The position numbers were made by a program, and so were the translations under genes. A stretch of 58,299 bases of DNA, from the NCBI GenBank assembly GCA_028871195.1, contig JAGWNT010000009.1, positions 1 through 58,299 on the forward strand. The letters run 5' to 3'. Below, piece by piece: positions 1 to 7,718 of this stretch. How positions within the stretch are numbered: position 1 is the stretch's first letter; each line of letters begins with the position of its first letter. This DNA is from REEB85 sp018971455. GTDB lineage: Bacteria > Pseudomonadota > Alphaproteobacteria > Acetobacterales > Acetobacteraceae. The notes beneath the pieces were generated by a model, which saw nothing but the letters and a program-made list of their open reading frames with translations, made no database searches and had not been told where the DNA came from.

Positions 1-125
1 ATTTCGAGTTCGCCACCGAGACGCGCGAGGAGTTGCTGTACAACAAGGACCGGCTGCTGGCGAACGGCGATCGCTGGGAGCCGGAGCTGGCGCGCCGGCT
101 CGAGCTCGACGCGCCGTATCGTTGA
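1..125 (+). CDS. nuoI: NADH-quinone oxidoreductase subunit I, 3' end only
   Basis: The last 41 codons of an open frame enter from the left edge and end at a TGA just before nuoJ. The visible tail includes a Glu-Thr-Arg-Glu-Glu-Leu-Leu-Tyr stretch followed by Lys-Asp-Arg-Leu-Leu, which is typical of the C-terminus of the ferredoxin-like NuoI subunit. NuoI carries two 4Fe-4S clusters (N6a and N6b) in the peripheral arm of complex I; those cysteine motifs lie outside the window. Identity rests on this tail and on nuoJ following directly. Confidence 0.85.
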   Translation, partial: FEFATETREELLYNKDRLLANGDRWEPELARRLELDAPYR

Positions 126-136
126 GGGGGAAGGGC

Positions 137-172
137 ATGAACCAGACGCGCAACCGGGGGCGGGCGGCATGA
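137..172 (+). other. 11-codon mini-ORF coupled to nuoJ
   Basis: A short frame encoding MNQTRNRGRAA starts with ATG after a strong purine-rich ribosome site (GAGGGGGAAGGG) and ends in a TGA that overlaps the nuoJ ATG as ATGA. nuoJ itself has a poorer ribosome site. The mini-ORF could load ribosomes for nuoJ by translational coupling, or it could be chance. No family is recognised and the peptide may have no function of its own. Confidence 0.25.
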
Positions 173-876
173 TCGCCGCACTCGCCTTCTATGTGTTTGC
201 GGCCATCCTGCTGGTATCGGCCGGGATGGTGGTGAGCGCGCGCAACCCGGTGCACTCGGTGCTTTTCCTCATTCTCGCCTTCTTCAATGCGGCGGCGCTG
301 TTCCTGCTGGCCGGCGCCGAGTTCCTGGCGATGATCCTGGTCATCGTCTATGTCGGCGCGGTCGCGGTGCTGTTCCTGTTCGTCGTGATGATGCTGGACA
401 TCAACTTCGCGCAGCTGCGCGAGGGGTTCCAGCGCTACCTGCCGGTGGGGGCGACGATCGGCGTGGTGCTGCTCGCCGAGCTGGTGGTGGTGCTGGGCGG
501 CTGGCGGTTCGCGCCGGAGGCCACTTCGCTGCGCTTCGCGCCGACGCAGGCGGGGCTGCACAACACGGCGCAGCTCGGGCGGCTGATCTATACCGATTAC
601 ATCCTGCTGTTCCAGGCCTCGGGGCTGATCCTGCTGGTGGCGATGATCGGCGCCATCGTGCTGACCCTGCGCGACAAGGGGGCATCTCGCCGGCAGAGCA
701 TCGCGCGGCAGGTCGCCCGCGGGCCGGCCGACACGCTGGTGATGGTGGATGTGCGCAGCGGCGCGGGGGTGGGCGAGATCGGCATTCTGCGCCCGCTCGT
801 GGACGAGCCCGAGCCGGCGGGCGATGCCCATGCGGGGCATGATCATGCCGGGCACGGCCATGGGGGGCACCACTGA
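169..876 (+). CDS. nuoJ: NADH-quinone oxidoreductase subunit J
   Basis: Membrane subunit of complex I at the junction of the peripheral and membrane arms, where quinone reduction is coupled to proton pumping. Several hydrophobic segments fill the first 170 residues. The segment LAMILVIVYVGAVAVLFLFV near residue 50 is the family's conserved third helix, which forms a pi-bulge in known structures. At 235 residues it is longer than the roughly 180-200 usual for the family, because of a hydrophilic tail that ends in a His/Gly-rich run with seven histidines. The start is the ATG overlapping the mini-ORF stop. It is cotranscribed with nuoI and nuoK. Confidence 0.95.
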   Translation: MIAALAFYVFAAILLVSAGMVVSARNPVHSVLFLILAFFNAAALFLLAGAEFLAMILVIVYVGAVAVLFLFVVMMLDINFAQLREGFQRYLPVGATIGVVLLAELVVVLGGWRFAPEATSLRFAPTQAGLHNTAQLGRLIYTDYILLFQASGLILLVAMIGAIVLTLRDKGASRRQSIARQVARGPADTLVMVDVRSGAGVGEIGILRPLVDEPEPAGDAHAGHDHAGHGHGGHH

Positions 877-877
877 C

Positions 878-1189
878 ATGCTGGCGGTCGGGCTGTTCCA
901 TTATCTGTTTGTCGGCGCCCTGCTGCTGGTGCTGGGCATCTTCGGGATCTTTCTCAACCGCAAGAACGTCATCGTCATCCTGATGTCGATCGAGCTCATC
1001 CTGCTCGCGGTGAACATCAATCTTGTCGCTTTCTCCGCCGCCCTGGGCGATCTGGTCGGTCAGGTGATGGCGATGTTCGTGCTGACCGTCGCCGCGGCGG
1101 AGGCGGCGATCGGGCTTGCCATCGTGGTGATCTATTTCCGCAACCGCGGCTCGATCGAGGTCGAGGACGTGACGTTGATGAAGGGCTGA
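878..1189 (+). CDS. nuoK: NADH-quinone oxidoreductase subunit K
   Basis: Small (103 residues) three-helix membrane subunit of complex I, homologous to MrpC. The two buried glutamates that serve proton translocation are visible in SIELILLAVN (about residue 35) and AAAEAAIGLAI (about residue 70). The ATG one base after the nuoJ stop was chosen; the same frame is open further upstream, but that stretch only shadows the nuoJ tail and lacks family similarity. The C-terminus VEDVTLMKG is typical of alphaproteobacterial NuoK. Four bases separate its stop from nuoL. Confidence 0.96.
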   Translation: MLAVGLFHYLFVGALLLVLGIFGIFLNRKNVIVILMSIELILLAVNINLVAFSAALGDLVGQVMAMFVLTVAAAEAAIGLAIVVIYFRNRGSIEVEDVTLMKG

Positions 1190-1193
1190 GCCG

Positions 1194-3119
1194 ATGCTGT
1201 TCGCCGTCGCTGTCCTCGCCCCATTGTTTGGCTCGGCCGTGGCTGGCCTGTTCGGCCGCGCGATCGGCGACCGCGCGGCCCAGGCGGTCACCATCCTGTG
1301 CATGCTGCTGGCCTCGGTCTGCGGGGTCGTTGCCTTTGTTGACCTGGTCTATGGCGGCGGCACGGCCGGCGTGGTCGGCCTGGGCGACTGGATCGGCGTG
1401 GGCGGATTCCATGTCTCCTGGGCGCTGCGCTACGATACGCTGTCGGCGGTGATGGTGGCGATGGTCACCTGCGTTGCCACGCTGATCCACATCTACAGCG
1501 TCGGCTACATGAGCCATGAGGCGACCAACTGGCGCTTCTTCAGCTATCTGAGCCTGTTCAGCTTCGCCATGCTGATGCTGGTGACGGCGAACAACCTCGT
1601 CCAGCTTTTCTTCGGCTGGGAGGGCGTGGGGCTGGCGAGCTACCTGCTGATCGGCTACTGGTACCACAAGCCGAGCGCGTGTGCGGCGGCGATGAAGGCA
1701 TTCATCGTCAATCGCGTGGGCGATCTCGGCTTCGCCGTCGGCATCGCGCTGGTCTTCATGACCTTCGGCTCGGTCGAGTTCCCGGTGATCTTCGCCGCCG
1801 TCGGTGCCCACCAGCACGATACCTACACGCTGTTCGGCACCTGGCGCGCATACGAGGTGATCGGCGTGCTGCTGTTCATCGGCGCCATGGGCAAGTCCGC
1901 CCAGCTCGGCCTGCATGTGTGGCTGCCGGATGCGATGGAGGGGCCGACGCCGGTCTCCGCCCTCATCCATGCCGCGACGATGGTGACGGCCGGCGTGTTC
2001 CTGATGGCGCGCTTCTCGCCGGTGCTGGATTACGCGCCTGGCGCGCTCGCCTTCGTCACCTTCATCGGCGGCTCGACGGCGCTCTTCGCGGCGACCATCG
2101 GCTGCGTGCAGAACGACATCAAGCGGGTGATCGCCTACTCGACCTGCTCGCAGCTCGGCTACATGTTCGTCGCCGCCGGGGTGGGCGCCTACCAGGCGTC
2201 GATCTTCCACCTGCTGACCCATGCCTTCTTCAAGGCGCTGCTCTTCCTCAGTGCCGGTTCCGTGATCCACGCGATGTCCGACGAGCAGGATATCCGCCGC
2301 ATGGGCGGCATCTGGAAGAAGATCCCGCTGACCTACACGGTGATGTGGATCGGCAGCCTGGCGCTGGCCGGGGTGTTTCCCTTCGCCGGCTATTATTCCA
2401 AGGACGCGATCCTGGAGGCCGCCTGGGCCTCGGGCACCGGGATCGGCCATTACGGCTTCTGGTGCGGGCTGATCGCCGCGTTCCTGACGGCGTTCTATTC
2501 CTGGCGCCTCATCATCCTGACCTTCCATGGCGCGCCGCGGGCCGACCACCACACCATGGCGCATGTCCATGAGAGCCCGGCGGTGATGACGGTGCCGCTG
2601 ATGATCCTGGCCGCGGGCGCCGTGCTGGCGGGCATGGTCTTCCACGCCCAGCTGCTGGGTGCGGACTGGCAGGGCTTCTGGGGCAGCGCCATCCAGATCG
2701 CGCCCACCAACCCCGTGCTGGCGCGCATGGAGGAACTACCCGCCTGGGTGACTCTGTCACCCAGCGTCATCGGGTTTGCGGGAATAGCGGTGGCCTATCT
2801 GTTCTACATGATGGCGCCCGCCATTCCCGCGCGGCTCGCGGCCCAGTTCGGCGGGATCTACCGCTTCCTGCTCAACAAATGGTATTTCGACGAGCTGTAC
2901 AACGCGGTGCTGGTGCAGCCGATGCTCTGCCTGTCGCGCGCGCTGTGGCAGGTTGGTGATGTGACGATCATCGATGGCGTGCCGAACGGGCTTGCCAGCC
3001 TGACCAGTGACGGATCGACGCGGGTGGTGAAGCTCCAGACTGGGTCGATTGCCGTCTATGCCTTTTCGATGCTGATCGGGCTCGTCGTGCTCGTCAGCGT
3101 TTTCCTGTTATTCCGGTGA
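1194..3119 (+). CDS. nuoL: NADH-quinone oxidoreductase subunit L
   Basis: Largest antiporter-like, proton-pumping subunit of complex I, at the distal end of the membrane arm and homologous to MrpA. The 641 residues contain many transmembrane helices. The conserved pumping core is clear: a lysine in KSAQLGLHVWLPDAMEGPTP (about residues 232-251) and HAATMVTAGVFL just after it. The C-terminal region includes the long lateral helix that lies along NuoM and NuoN. Length is normal. The stop overlaps the GTG start of nuoM. Confidence 0.97.
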   Translation: MLFAVAVLAPLFGSAVAGLFGRAIGDRAAQAVTILCMLLASVCGVVAFVDLVYGGGTAGVVGLGDWIGVGGFHVSWALRYDTLSAVMVAMVTCVATLIHIYSVGYMSHEATNWRFFSYLSLFSFAMLMLVTANNLVQLFFGWEGVGLASYLLIGYWYHKPSACAAAMKAFIVNRVGDLGFAVGIALVFMTFGSVEFPVIFAAVGAHQHDTYTLFGTWRAYEVIGVLLFIGAMGKSAQLGLHVWLPDAMEGPTPVSALIHAATMVTAGVFLMARFSPVLDYAPGALAFVTFIGGSTALFAATIGCVQNDIKRVIAYSTCSQLGYMFVAAGVGAYQASIFHLLTHAFFKALLFLSAGSVIHAMSDEQDIRRMGGIWKKIPLTYTVMWIGSLALAGVFPFAGYYSKDAILEAAWASGTGIGHYGFWCGLIAAFLTAFYSWRLIILTFHGAPRADHHTMAHVHESPAVMTVPLMILAAGAVLAGMVFHAQLLGADWQGFWGSAIQIAPTNPVLARMEELPAWVTLSPSVIGFAGIAVAYLFYMMAPAIPARLAAQFGGIYRFLLNKWYFDELYNAVLVQPMLCLSRALWQVGDVTIIDGVPNGLASLTSDGSTRVVKLQTGSIAVYAFSMLIGLVVLVSVFLLFR

Positions 3120-4663
3120 ATGTGATGAACGCGGCCGGCTTCCCTTTGCTTTCGCTCATCACCTGGCTGCCGCTGGTCGGCGGGGCGATCATCATGTCGG
3201 TGCGCGGCGAGGAGGCGGTGGTGGCCTCCAACGCCCGCTGGACGGCGCTGTGGACCAGCCTCGTGGTGTTCGCGCTGTCGCTCATCCTGTGGGTGCGCTT
3301 CAACCAGGCCGATGGCGGGTTCCAGTTCGTCGAGAATGCCGCCTGGCTGCCGCAATGGGGCATTTCCTACAAGATGGGCGTGGACGGCATTTCGGTGCTG
3401 TTCGTGCTGCTTTCCACCGCGCTGACGCCGATCTGCATCCTGGCGAGCTGGGATGCGATCACCGTGCGCGTGCGCGAGTACATGCTCGCCTTCCTGGTGC
3501 TGGAGACGATGATGGTGGGCATGTTCTGCGCCCTCGATTTCGTCGTCTTCTACATGTTCTTCGAGGGCGTGCTGATCCCGATGTATCTCATCATCGGCGT
3601 ATGGGGCGGTCCGCGGCGCGTCTATGCGGCGATCAAGTTCTTCCTCTACACGCTGGCCGGCTCGGTGCTGATGCTGCTGGCGCTGCTGGCCATGTGGTAC
3701 CAGACCGGCACCACCGACATTTCGGTGCTGCTGCACACGCAGTTTCCTCCGGCGATGCAGACCTGGCTGTTCCTCGCCTTTCTCGCCTCGTTCGCGGTGA
3801 AGGTGCCGATGTGGCCGGTGCACACCTGGCTGCCGGATGCGCATGTCGAGGCGCCGACGGCGGGGTCGGTGATCCTGGCCGGCGTGCTGCTGAAGATGGG
3901 GGCGTATGGGTTCCTGCGCTTCTCGGTGCCGATGCTGCCGCTGGCCTCGGCGAATCTGGCGCCGCTGATCTATGCGCTGTCCGTGGTGGCGGTGGTCTAC
4001 ACCTCGCTGGTGGCGCTCGCGCAGACCGACATGAAGAAGCTGATCGCCTATTCCTCGGTAGCGCATATGGGGGTGGTGACGATCGGCATCTTCACCTTCA
4101 ACATCCAGGGCATTTCCGGCGCGCTGTTTCAGATGCTGTCGCACGGCGTGGTGTCGGCCGCACTCTTCCTGTGCGTCGGCGTGGTCTATGACCGCATCCA
4201 CACGCGCGACATCGCCCGCTATGGCGGCCTCGCGGACCGCATGCCGCGCTATGCGCTGGCCTTCATGCTGTTCACCATGGCCAGCGTCGGCCTGCCCGGG
4301 ACGGCCGGTTTCGTCGGTGAGTTCCTGGTGCTGGTGGGGGCGTTCAAGGTCAGTTTCTGGCTCGCCCTGCTGGGGAGCCTGGGGATGATCCTGGGGGCTG
4401 CCTACATGCTCTATCTCTACCGCCGGGTGATCTTCGGCAGCCTGACGCGGGACGACCTGAAATCCATTCTGGATCTCTCGCCGCGCGAGATCGCGGTGTT
4501 CGCGCCGCTGGTGCTGCTGACCCTGTGGATGGGCATTTATCCGTCGAGCTTCACCGGCTTCTTCGATGCGGCGGTGGGGGCCATGGTGGAGCATCACCAG
4601 GCGGCCCTCGTGGGCACGGCGAGGTTTGCGCAAATCCTGCCCGCCGGAGGGCTGCACCCATGA
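3116..4663 (+). CDS. nuoM: NADH-quinone oxidoreductase subunit M
   Basis: Second antiporter-like subunit of complex I, homologous to MrpD. The 515-residue polytopic protein carries the conserved segment KVPMWPVHTWLPDAHVEAPT (about residue 228) with the pumping lysine, and a second conserved lysine in TDMKKLIAYSSVAHMG. The start is the GTG overlapping the nuoL TGA; an in-frame ATG nine bases later is an equal candidate. Its TGA overlaps the nuoN ATG as ATGA, so translation is probably coupled. Confidence 0.97.
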   Translation: MNVMNAAGFPLLSLITWLPLVGGAIIMSVRGEEAVVASNARWTALWTSLVVFALSLILWVRFNQADGGFQFVENAAWLPQWGISYKMGVDGISVLFVLLSTALTPICILASWDAITVRVREYMLAFLVLETMMVGMFCALDFVVFYMFFEGVLIPMYLIIGVWGGPRRVYAAIKFFLYTLAGSVLMLLALLAMWYQTGTTDISVLLHTQFPPAMQTWLFLAFLASFAVKVPMWPVHTWLPDAHVEAPTAGSVILAGVLLKMGAYGFLRFSVPMLPLASANLAPLIYALSVVAVVYTSLVALAQTDMKKLIAYSSVAHMGVVTIGIFTFNIQGISGALFQMLSHGVVSAALFLCVGVVYDRIHTRDIARYGGLADRMPRYALAFMLFTMASVGLPGTAGFVGEFLVLVGAFKVSFWLALLGSLGMILGAAYMLYLYRRVIFGSLTRDDLKSILDLSPREIAVFAPLVLLTLWMGIYPSSFTGFFDAAVGAMVEHHQAALVGTARFAQILPAGGLHP

Positions 4664-6096
4664 GCGGGACCTCCATGAACTGGGTGCTGGCGCTTCCCGA
4701 GATCGCGCTGTCGGTGTGCGGCATGGGCATTCTGCTGGTTGGCGTGCTGCAGCGGCGCGATACGTTCCGCTTTTGCAGCATGCTCACCGTGGGCGCCTTC
4801 CTTTTGGCCGCCGTACTGGTGATCTCGACCGGGCAGGGCGTGGGCTATCGCGGTCTTTTCACCGATGATGCATTCAGCGCCTTCGTCAAGTTGCTGGTGC
4901 TCGCGGCGGCGGCGCTCGGCGTCGTGGTCTCGCTCGACTACAACGAGCATGCCAATCTGCGGCGCTTCGAGTTTCCGGTGCTGGTGCTGTTCTCCACCGT
5001 CGGCATGATGCTGATGGCCTCGGCGAACAATCTGATGACGCTCTACATGGGCGTCGAGCTGATGAGCCTGTCGATCTACGTGCTCGCGGCCTTCGCGCGC
5101 GACGAGCTGCGTTCCTCGGAGGCGGGGCTGAAGTATTTCGTGCTCGGGGCGCTGGCCTCGGGGCTGCTGCTCTACGGCATTTCGCTGGTCTATGGCTTCT
5201 CCGGCGGCATGGGGTTCACCGAGCTGGCCAAGGCATTGGCCGATCCGGCGCATGTGTCGCCCGGGCTGGTCGTCGGCATCGTGTTCGTGGTGGCCGGCCT
5301 CGCCTTCAAGATCTCGGCCGTGCCGTTCCATATGTGGACGCCGGACGTGTACGAGGGTGCGCCCACGCCGGTGACGGCGTTCATGGGCACCGCGCCGAAG
5401 GTCGCGGCCATGGCCCTGCTGGTGCGGGTGATGGCGGCGCCGTTCGGCCATCTGCTCGGCGAGTGGCAGCAGCTCATCGTGCTGGTCTCGGTCGCGTCCA
5501 TGCTGCTCGGCTCGCTGGCGGCGATCGGCCAGCGCAACATCAAGCGACTGATGGCCTATTCGTCGATCGGCCATATGGGCTACGCGCTGATCGGCCTGGC
5601 TGCCGGCACGCAGGCCGGCATTCGCGGCGTGCTGGTCTACCTGGTGACCTACGTCTTCATGAACATCGGCACCTTCGCGCTGATCCTGGCGATGCGCCGG
5701 CGGGGCCGGATGGTCGAGGGCATCGCCGACCTGTCGGGGCTTGCCCGGCGTGACCCGGCCATGGCGCTGGGGCTGGCCGTCTTCATGTTCAGCATGGCCG
5801 GCATTCCCCCGTTTTCGGGCTTCTGGGGGAAATACTTCATCTTCACCGCGGCGGTGCAGCAGGGGATGTGGGCGCTCGCCGTCATCGGCGTGCTGACCAG
5901 CGTGATCGGCGCGTTCTATTACATCCGCATCATCAAGGTGATGTATTTCGATACCGAGGGCGAGGCGTTCGAAGCGCGGCCGGCCTCGCTGTCCTTCGTC
6001 GCGGCGGCGGGCGGAATTTTCACCACCTTCTTCTTCGTTTTCCCGGCGCCGCTGGTGGCGGCGGCCGAATTGGCCGCGAAGGCGCTGTTCAGGTGA
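4660..6096 (+). CDS. nuoN: NADH-quinone oxidoreductase subunit N
   Basis: Third antiporter-like subunit of complex I, homologous to MrpD, next to NuoK in the membrane arm. At 478 residues it has the normal length. The conserved lysine lies in KISAVPFHMWTPDVYEGAPT (about residue 216), and a second in RNIKRLMAYSSIGHMG. The ATG overlapping the nuoM stop was chosen over a longer upstream extension that only shadows the nuoM tail. The stop overlaps the GTG start of birA, so the operon runs on into cofactor genes. Confidence 0.96.
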   Translation: MSGTSMNWVLALPEIALSVCGMGILLVGVLQRRDTFRFCSMLTVGAFLLAAVLVISTGQGVGYRGLFTDDAFSAFVKLLVLAAAALGVVVSLDYNEHANLRRFEFPVLVLFSTVGMMLMASANNLMTLYMGVELMSLSIYVLAAFARDELRSSEAGLKYFVLGALASGLLLYGISLVYGFSGGMGFTELAKALADPAHVSPGLVVGIVFVVAGLAFKISAVPFHMWTPDVYEGAPTPVTAFMGTAPKVAAMALLVRVMAAPFGHLLGEWQQLIVLVSVASMLLGSLAAIGQRNIKRLMAYSSIGHMGYALIGLAAGTQAGIRGVLVYLVTYVFMNIGTFALILAMRRRGRMVEGIADLSGLARRDPAMALGLAVFMFSMAGIPPFSGFWGKYFIFTAAVQQGMWALAVIGVLTSVIGAFYYIRIIKVMYFDTEGEAFEARPASLSFVAAAGGIFTTFFFVFPAPLVAAAELAAKALFR

Positions 6097-6845
6097 GCCG
6101 GGCCGCCGCCGGGGCGTGGCGGCTCATGAGTTTCGAGACGCTGGGCTCGACGTCGGATCATTGCCGTGCCTGCGCCGAGGCCGGCGAGCCCGACGGCCTC
6201 GCCGTCCTGGCCGGCCAGCAGACCGGCGGCCGGGGAAGCCATGGGCGGGCCTGGGCCTCGCCGGCCGGCAATCTGTATTGCTCCGTGCTGATGCGGCCGA
6301 AGGGGGCCGCGCGCGAGGGTGGGCTGTGGTCGCTGCTCGCCGGGGTGGCGGTGGCCGAGGCGGTGGCGGCGCTGCTGCCTGATCCGGTCAGGCTGTCGTT
6401 GAAATGGCCCAATGATCTGCTGCTCGACGGATGCAAGCTCGCCGGCATCCTGGTCGATTCCTCGCCCGATGGCGCGGGCGGGCTCGCGTGGCTCGTGATC
6501 GGCATCGGCGTCAATCTGGCCCATGCGCCGGACGTGCCGGGACGGCGGACGGCGTGCCTTGCGCCATTCGGGCCGCCGCCCGCGCCGGAGGCCATGGCGC
6601 GCGCGATTCTGGCGCGGCTCGATGCGTGGCGGGCCATCCAGGCCGCTGAGGGCTTCGCGCCGGTCCGTGCCGCGTTTCTCGCGCGCGCGCCGCGCCTCGG
6701 CACGAGGATGGCGGTGCGCATCGGGGACACCGAGACGGCCGGGAATTTCGCGGGGCTTGGCGAGGATGGCAGCCTGCTGCTGGAGGCCGGTGCCCGGGTG
6801 CGCGCCTTCGCGGCGGGCGAGGTTCGTTTGCTGGCGGGAGCGTAG
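6093..6845 (+). CDS. birA: Biotin--[acetyl-CoA-carboxylase] ligase (monofunctional)
   Basis: Joins biotin to the carrier lysine of acetyl-CoA carboxylase by way of biotinyl-AMP. The biotin/ATP loop GRGSHGRAW (about residue 45), KWPNDLL (about 103) and KLAGILVDS (about 112) are the family signatures. The 250 residues hold catalytic and C-terminal domains only. There is no N-terminal HTH, so unlike E. coli BirA it should not act as a repressor. The start may be the GTG overlapping the nuoN stop or the ATG 33 bases later (MSFETLGSTSD), which matches the usual domain start. The coaX ATG follows after two bases. Confidence 0.93.
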   Translation: MSRAAAGAWRLMSFETLGSTSDHCRACAEAGEPDGLAVLAGQQTGGRGSHGRAWASPAGNLYCSVLMRPKGAAREGGLWSLLAGVAVAEAVAALLPDPVRLSLKWPNDLLLDGCKLAGILVDSSPDGAGGLAWLVIGIGVNLAHAPDVPGRRTACLAPFGPPPAPEAMARAILARLDAWRAIQAAEGFAPVRAAFLARAPRLGTRMAVRIGDTETAGNFAGLGEDGSLLLEAGARVRAFAAGEVRLLAGA

Positions 6846-6847
6846 CG

Positions 6848-7657
6848 ATGCTGCTGGTCGTCGATGCGGGCAACACCAACGTGGTTTTCGCGGTGCATGA
6901 CGGGGCGCAGTGGCGCGGCATCTGGCGCATCGCCACCGACCCGCAGCGGACGAGCGACGATTATGCGGTGTGGCTGCTCACGCTGCTCCGGCTCACCGGG
7001 CTGGCGCGCGAGCAGGTGACGGGGGCGGTGATCGGCACGGTGGTGCCGGCGGCTCTCTACCACCTGCGCCGGCTGTGTCGCGACTGGTTCGAGGTCGAGC
7101 CGCTGGTTGCGCGCTCCAGCGTTCATTGGGGATTCGACATCAAGGTGGACAGCCCGGCCGAGGTGGGGGCCGACCGGCTGCTCAACGCGCTGGCCGGCCA
7201 TGCGGCCTATCGCGGGCCGCTGGTGGTGATCGATTTCGGCACCGCCACCACCTTCGATGTGGTGGATGCCGACGGCGCCTATCTCGGCGGGATCATATGC
7301 CCCGGCATCAACCTCTCGATCGAGGCGCTGCACCGTGCCGCCGCCCGGCTGCCGCGGATCGGCATCGGCCGGCCGCAGGCCGTGATCGGCACGAACACGG
7401 TGGCTGCCATGCAGTCCGGCATCTACTGGGGCTATGTGGCGATGATCGAGGGGCTGGTGGCGCGCATCCAGGCCGAGTACGGCGGCGGGCTCAAGGTGAT
7501 CGGCACCGGCGGCCTGGCGCCGCTGCTCGCCGAGGGCACCAGCGTGATCGGCCATATCGACCCGGATTTGACGCTGGACGGGCTGCGCCTGTTGGCGGCG
7601 CGCAATCCGGTCCCCACATTATCCCGTGAGCGGGCGCGGCTGGTGGATATCGAGTAG
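6848..7657 (+). CDS. coaX: Type III pantothenate kinase
   Basis: Catalyses ATP-dependent phosphorylation of pantothenate, the first step of coenzyme A synthesis. It belongs to the ASKHA fold and usually needs a monovalent cation. The phosphate-binding motif DAGNTNVVF lies at residues 5-13. The GADRLLNALAGH segment is near 107 and DFGTATTFDVVD near 128. GGIICPGINLS follows. At 269 residues the length is normal. The adjacency of birA and coaX before an RNase J gene is common in alphaproteobacteria. Confidence 0.96.
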   Translation: MLLVVDAGNTNVVFAVHDGAQWRGIWRIATDPQRTSDDYAVWLLTLLRLTGLAREQVTGAVIGTVVPAALYHLRRLCRDWFEVEPLVARSSVHWGFDIKVDSPAEVGADRLLNALAGHAAYRGPLVVIDFGTATTFDVVDADGAYLGGIICPGINLSIEALHRAAARLPRIGIGRPQAVIGTNTVAAMQSGIYWGYVAMIEGLVARIQAEYGGGLKVIGTGGLAPLLAEGTSVIGHIDPDLTLDGLRLLAARNPVPTLSRERARLVDIE

Positions 7658-7718
7658 CCGCACCGCAATTCCCCTCTCGCGCCGGGCGAACCCGCTCGGC
7701 GCCCCTGAATTTGAAGGC

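Noticed and set aside
1017..2645. Long open frame on the minus strand opposite nuoK and nuoL
   Set aside because: The product is rich in Arg, His, Gln and Asp without any domain. Such frames arise opposite high-GC genes with strong third-position bias.
3056..4657. Long minus-strand frame opposite nuoM
   Set aside because: Same compositional shadow as above; nuoM on the plus strand is certain.
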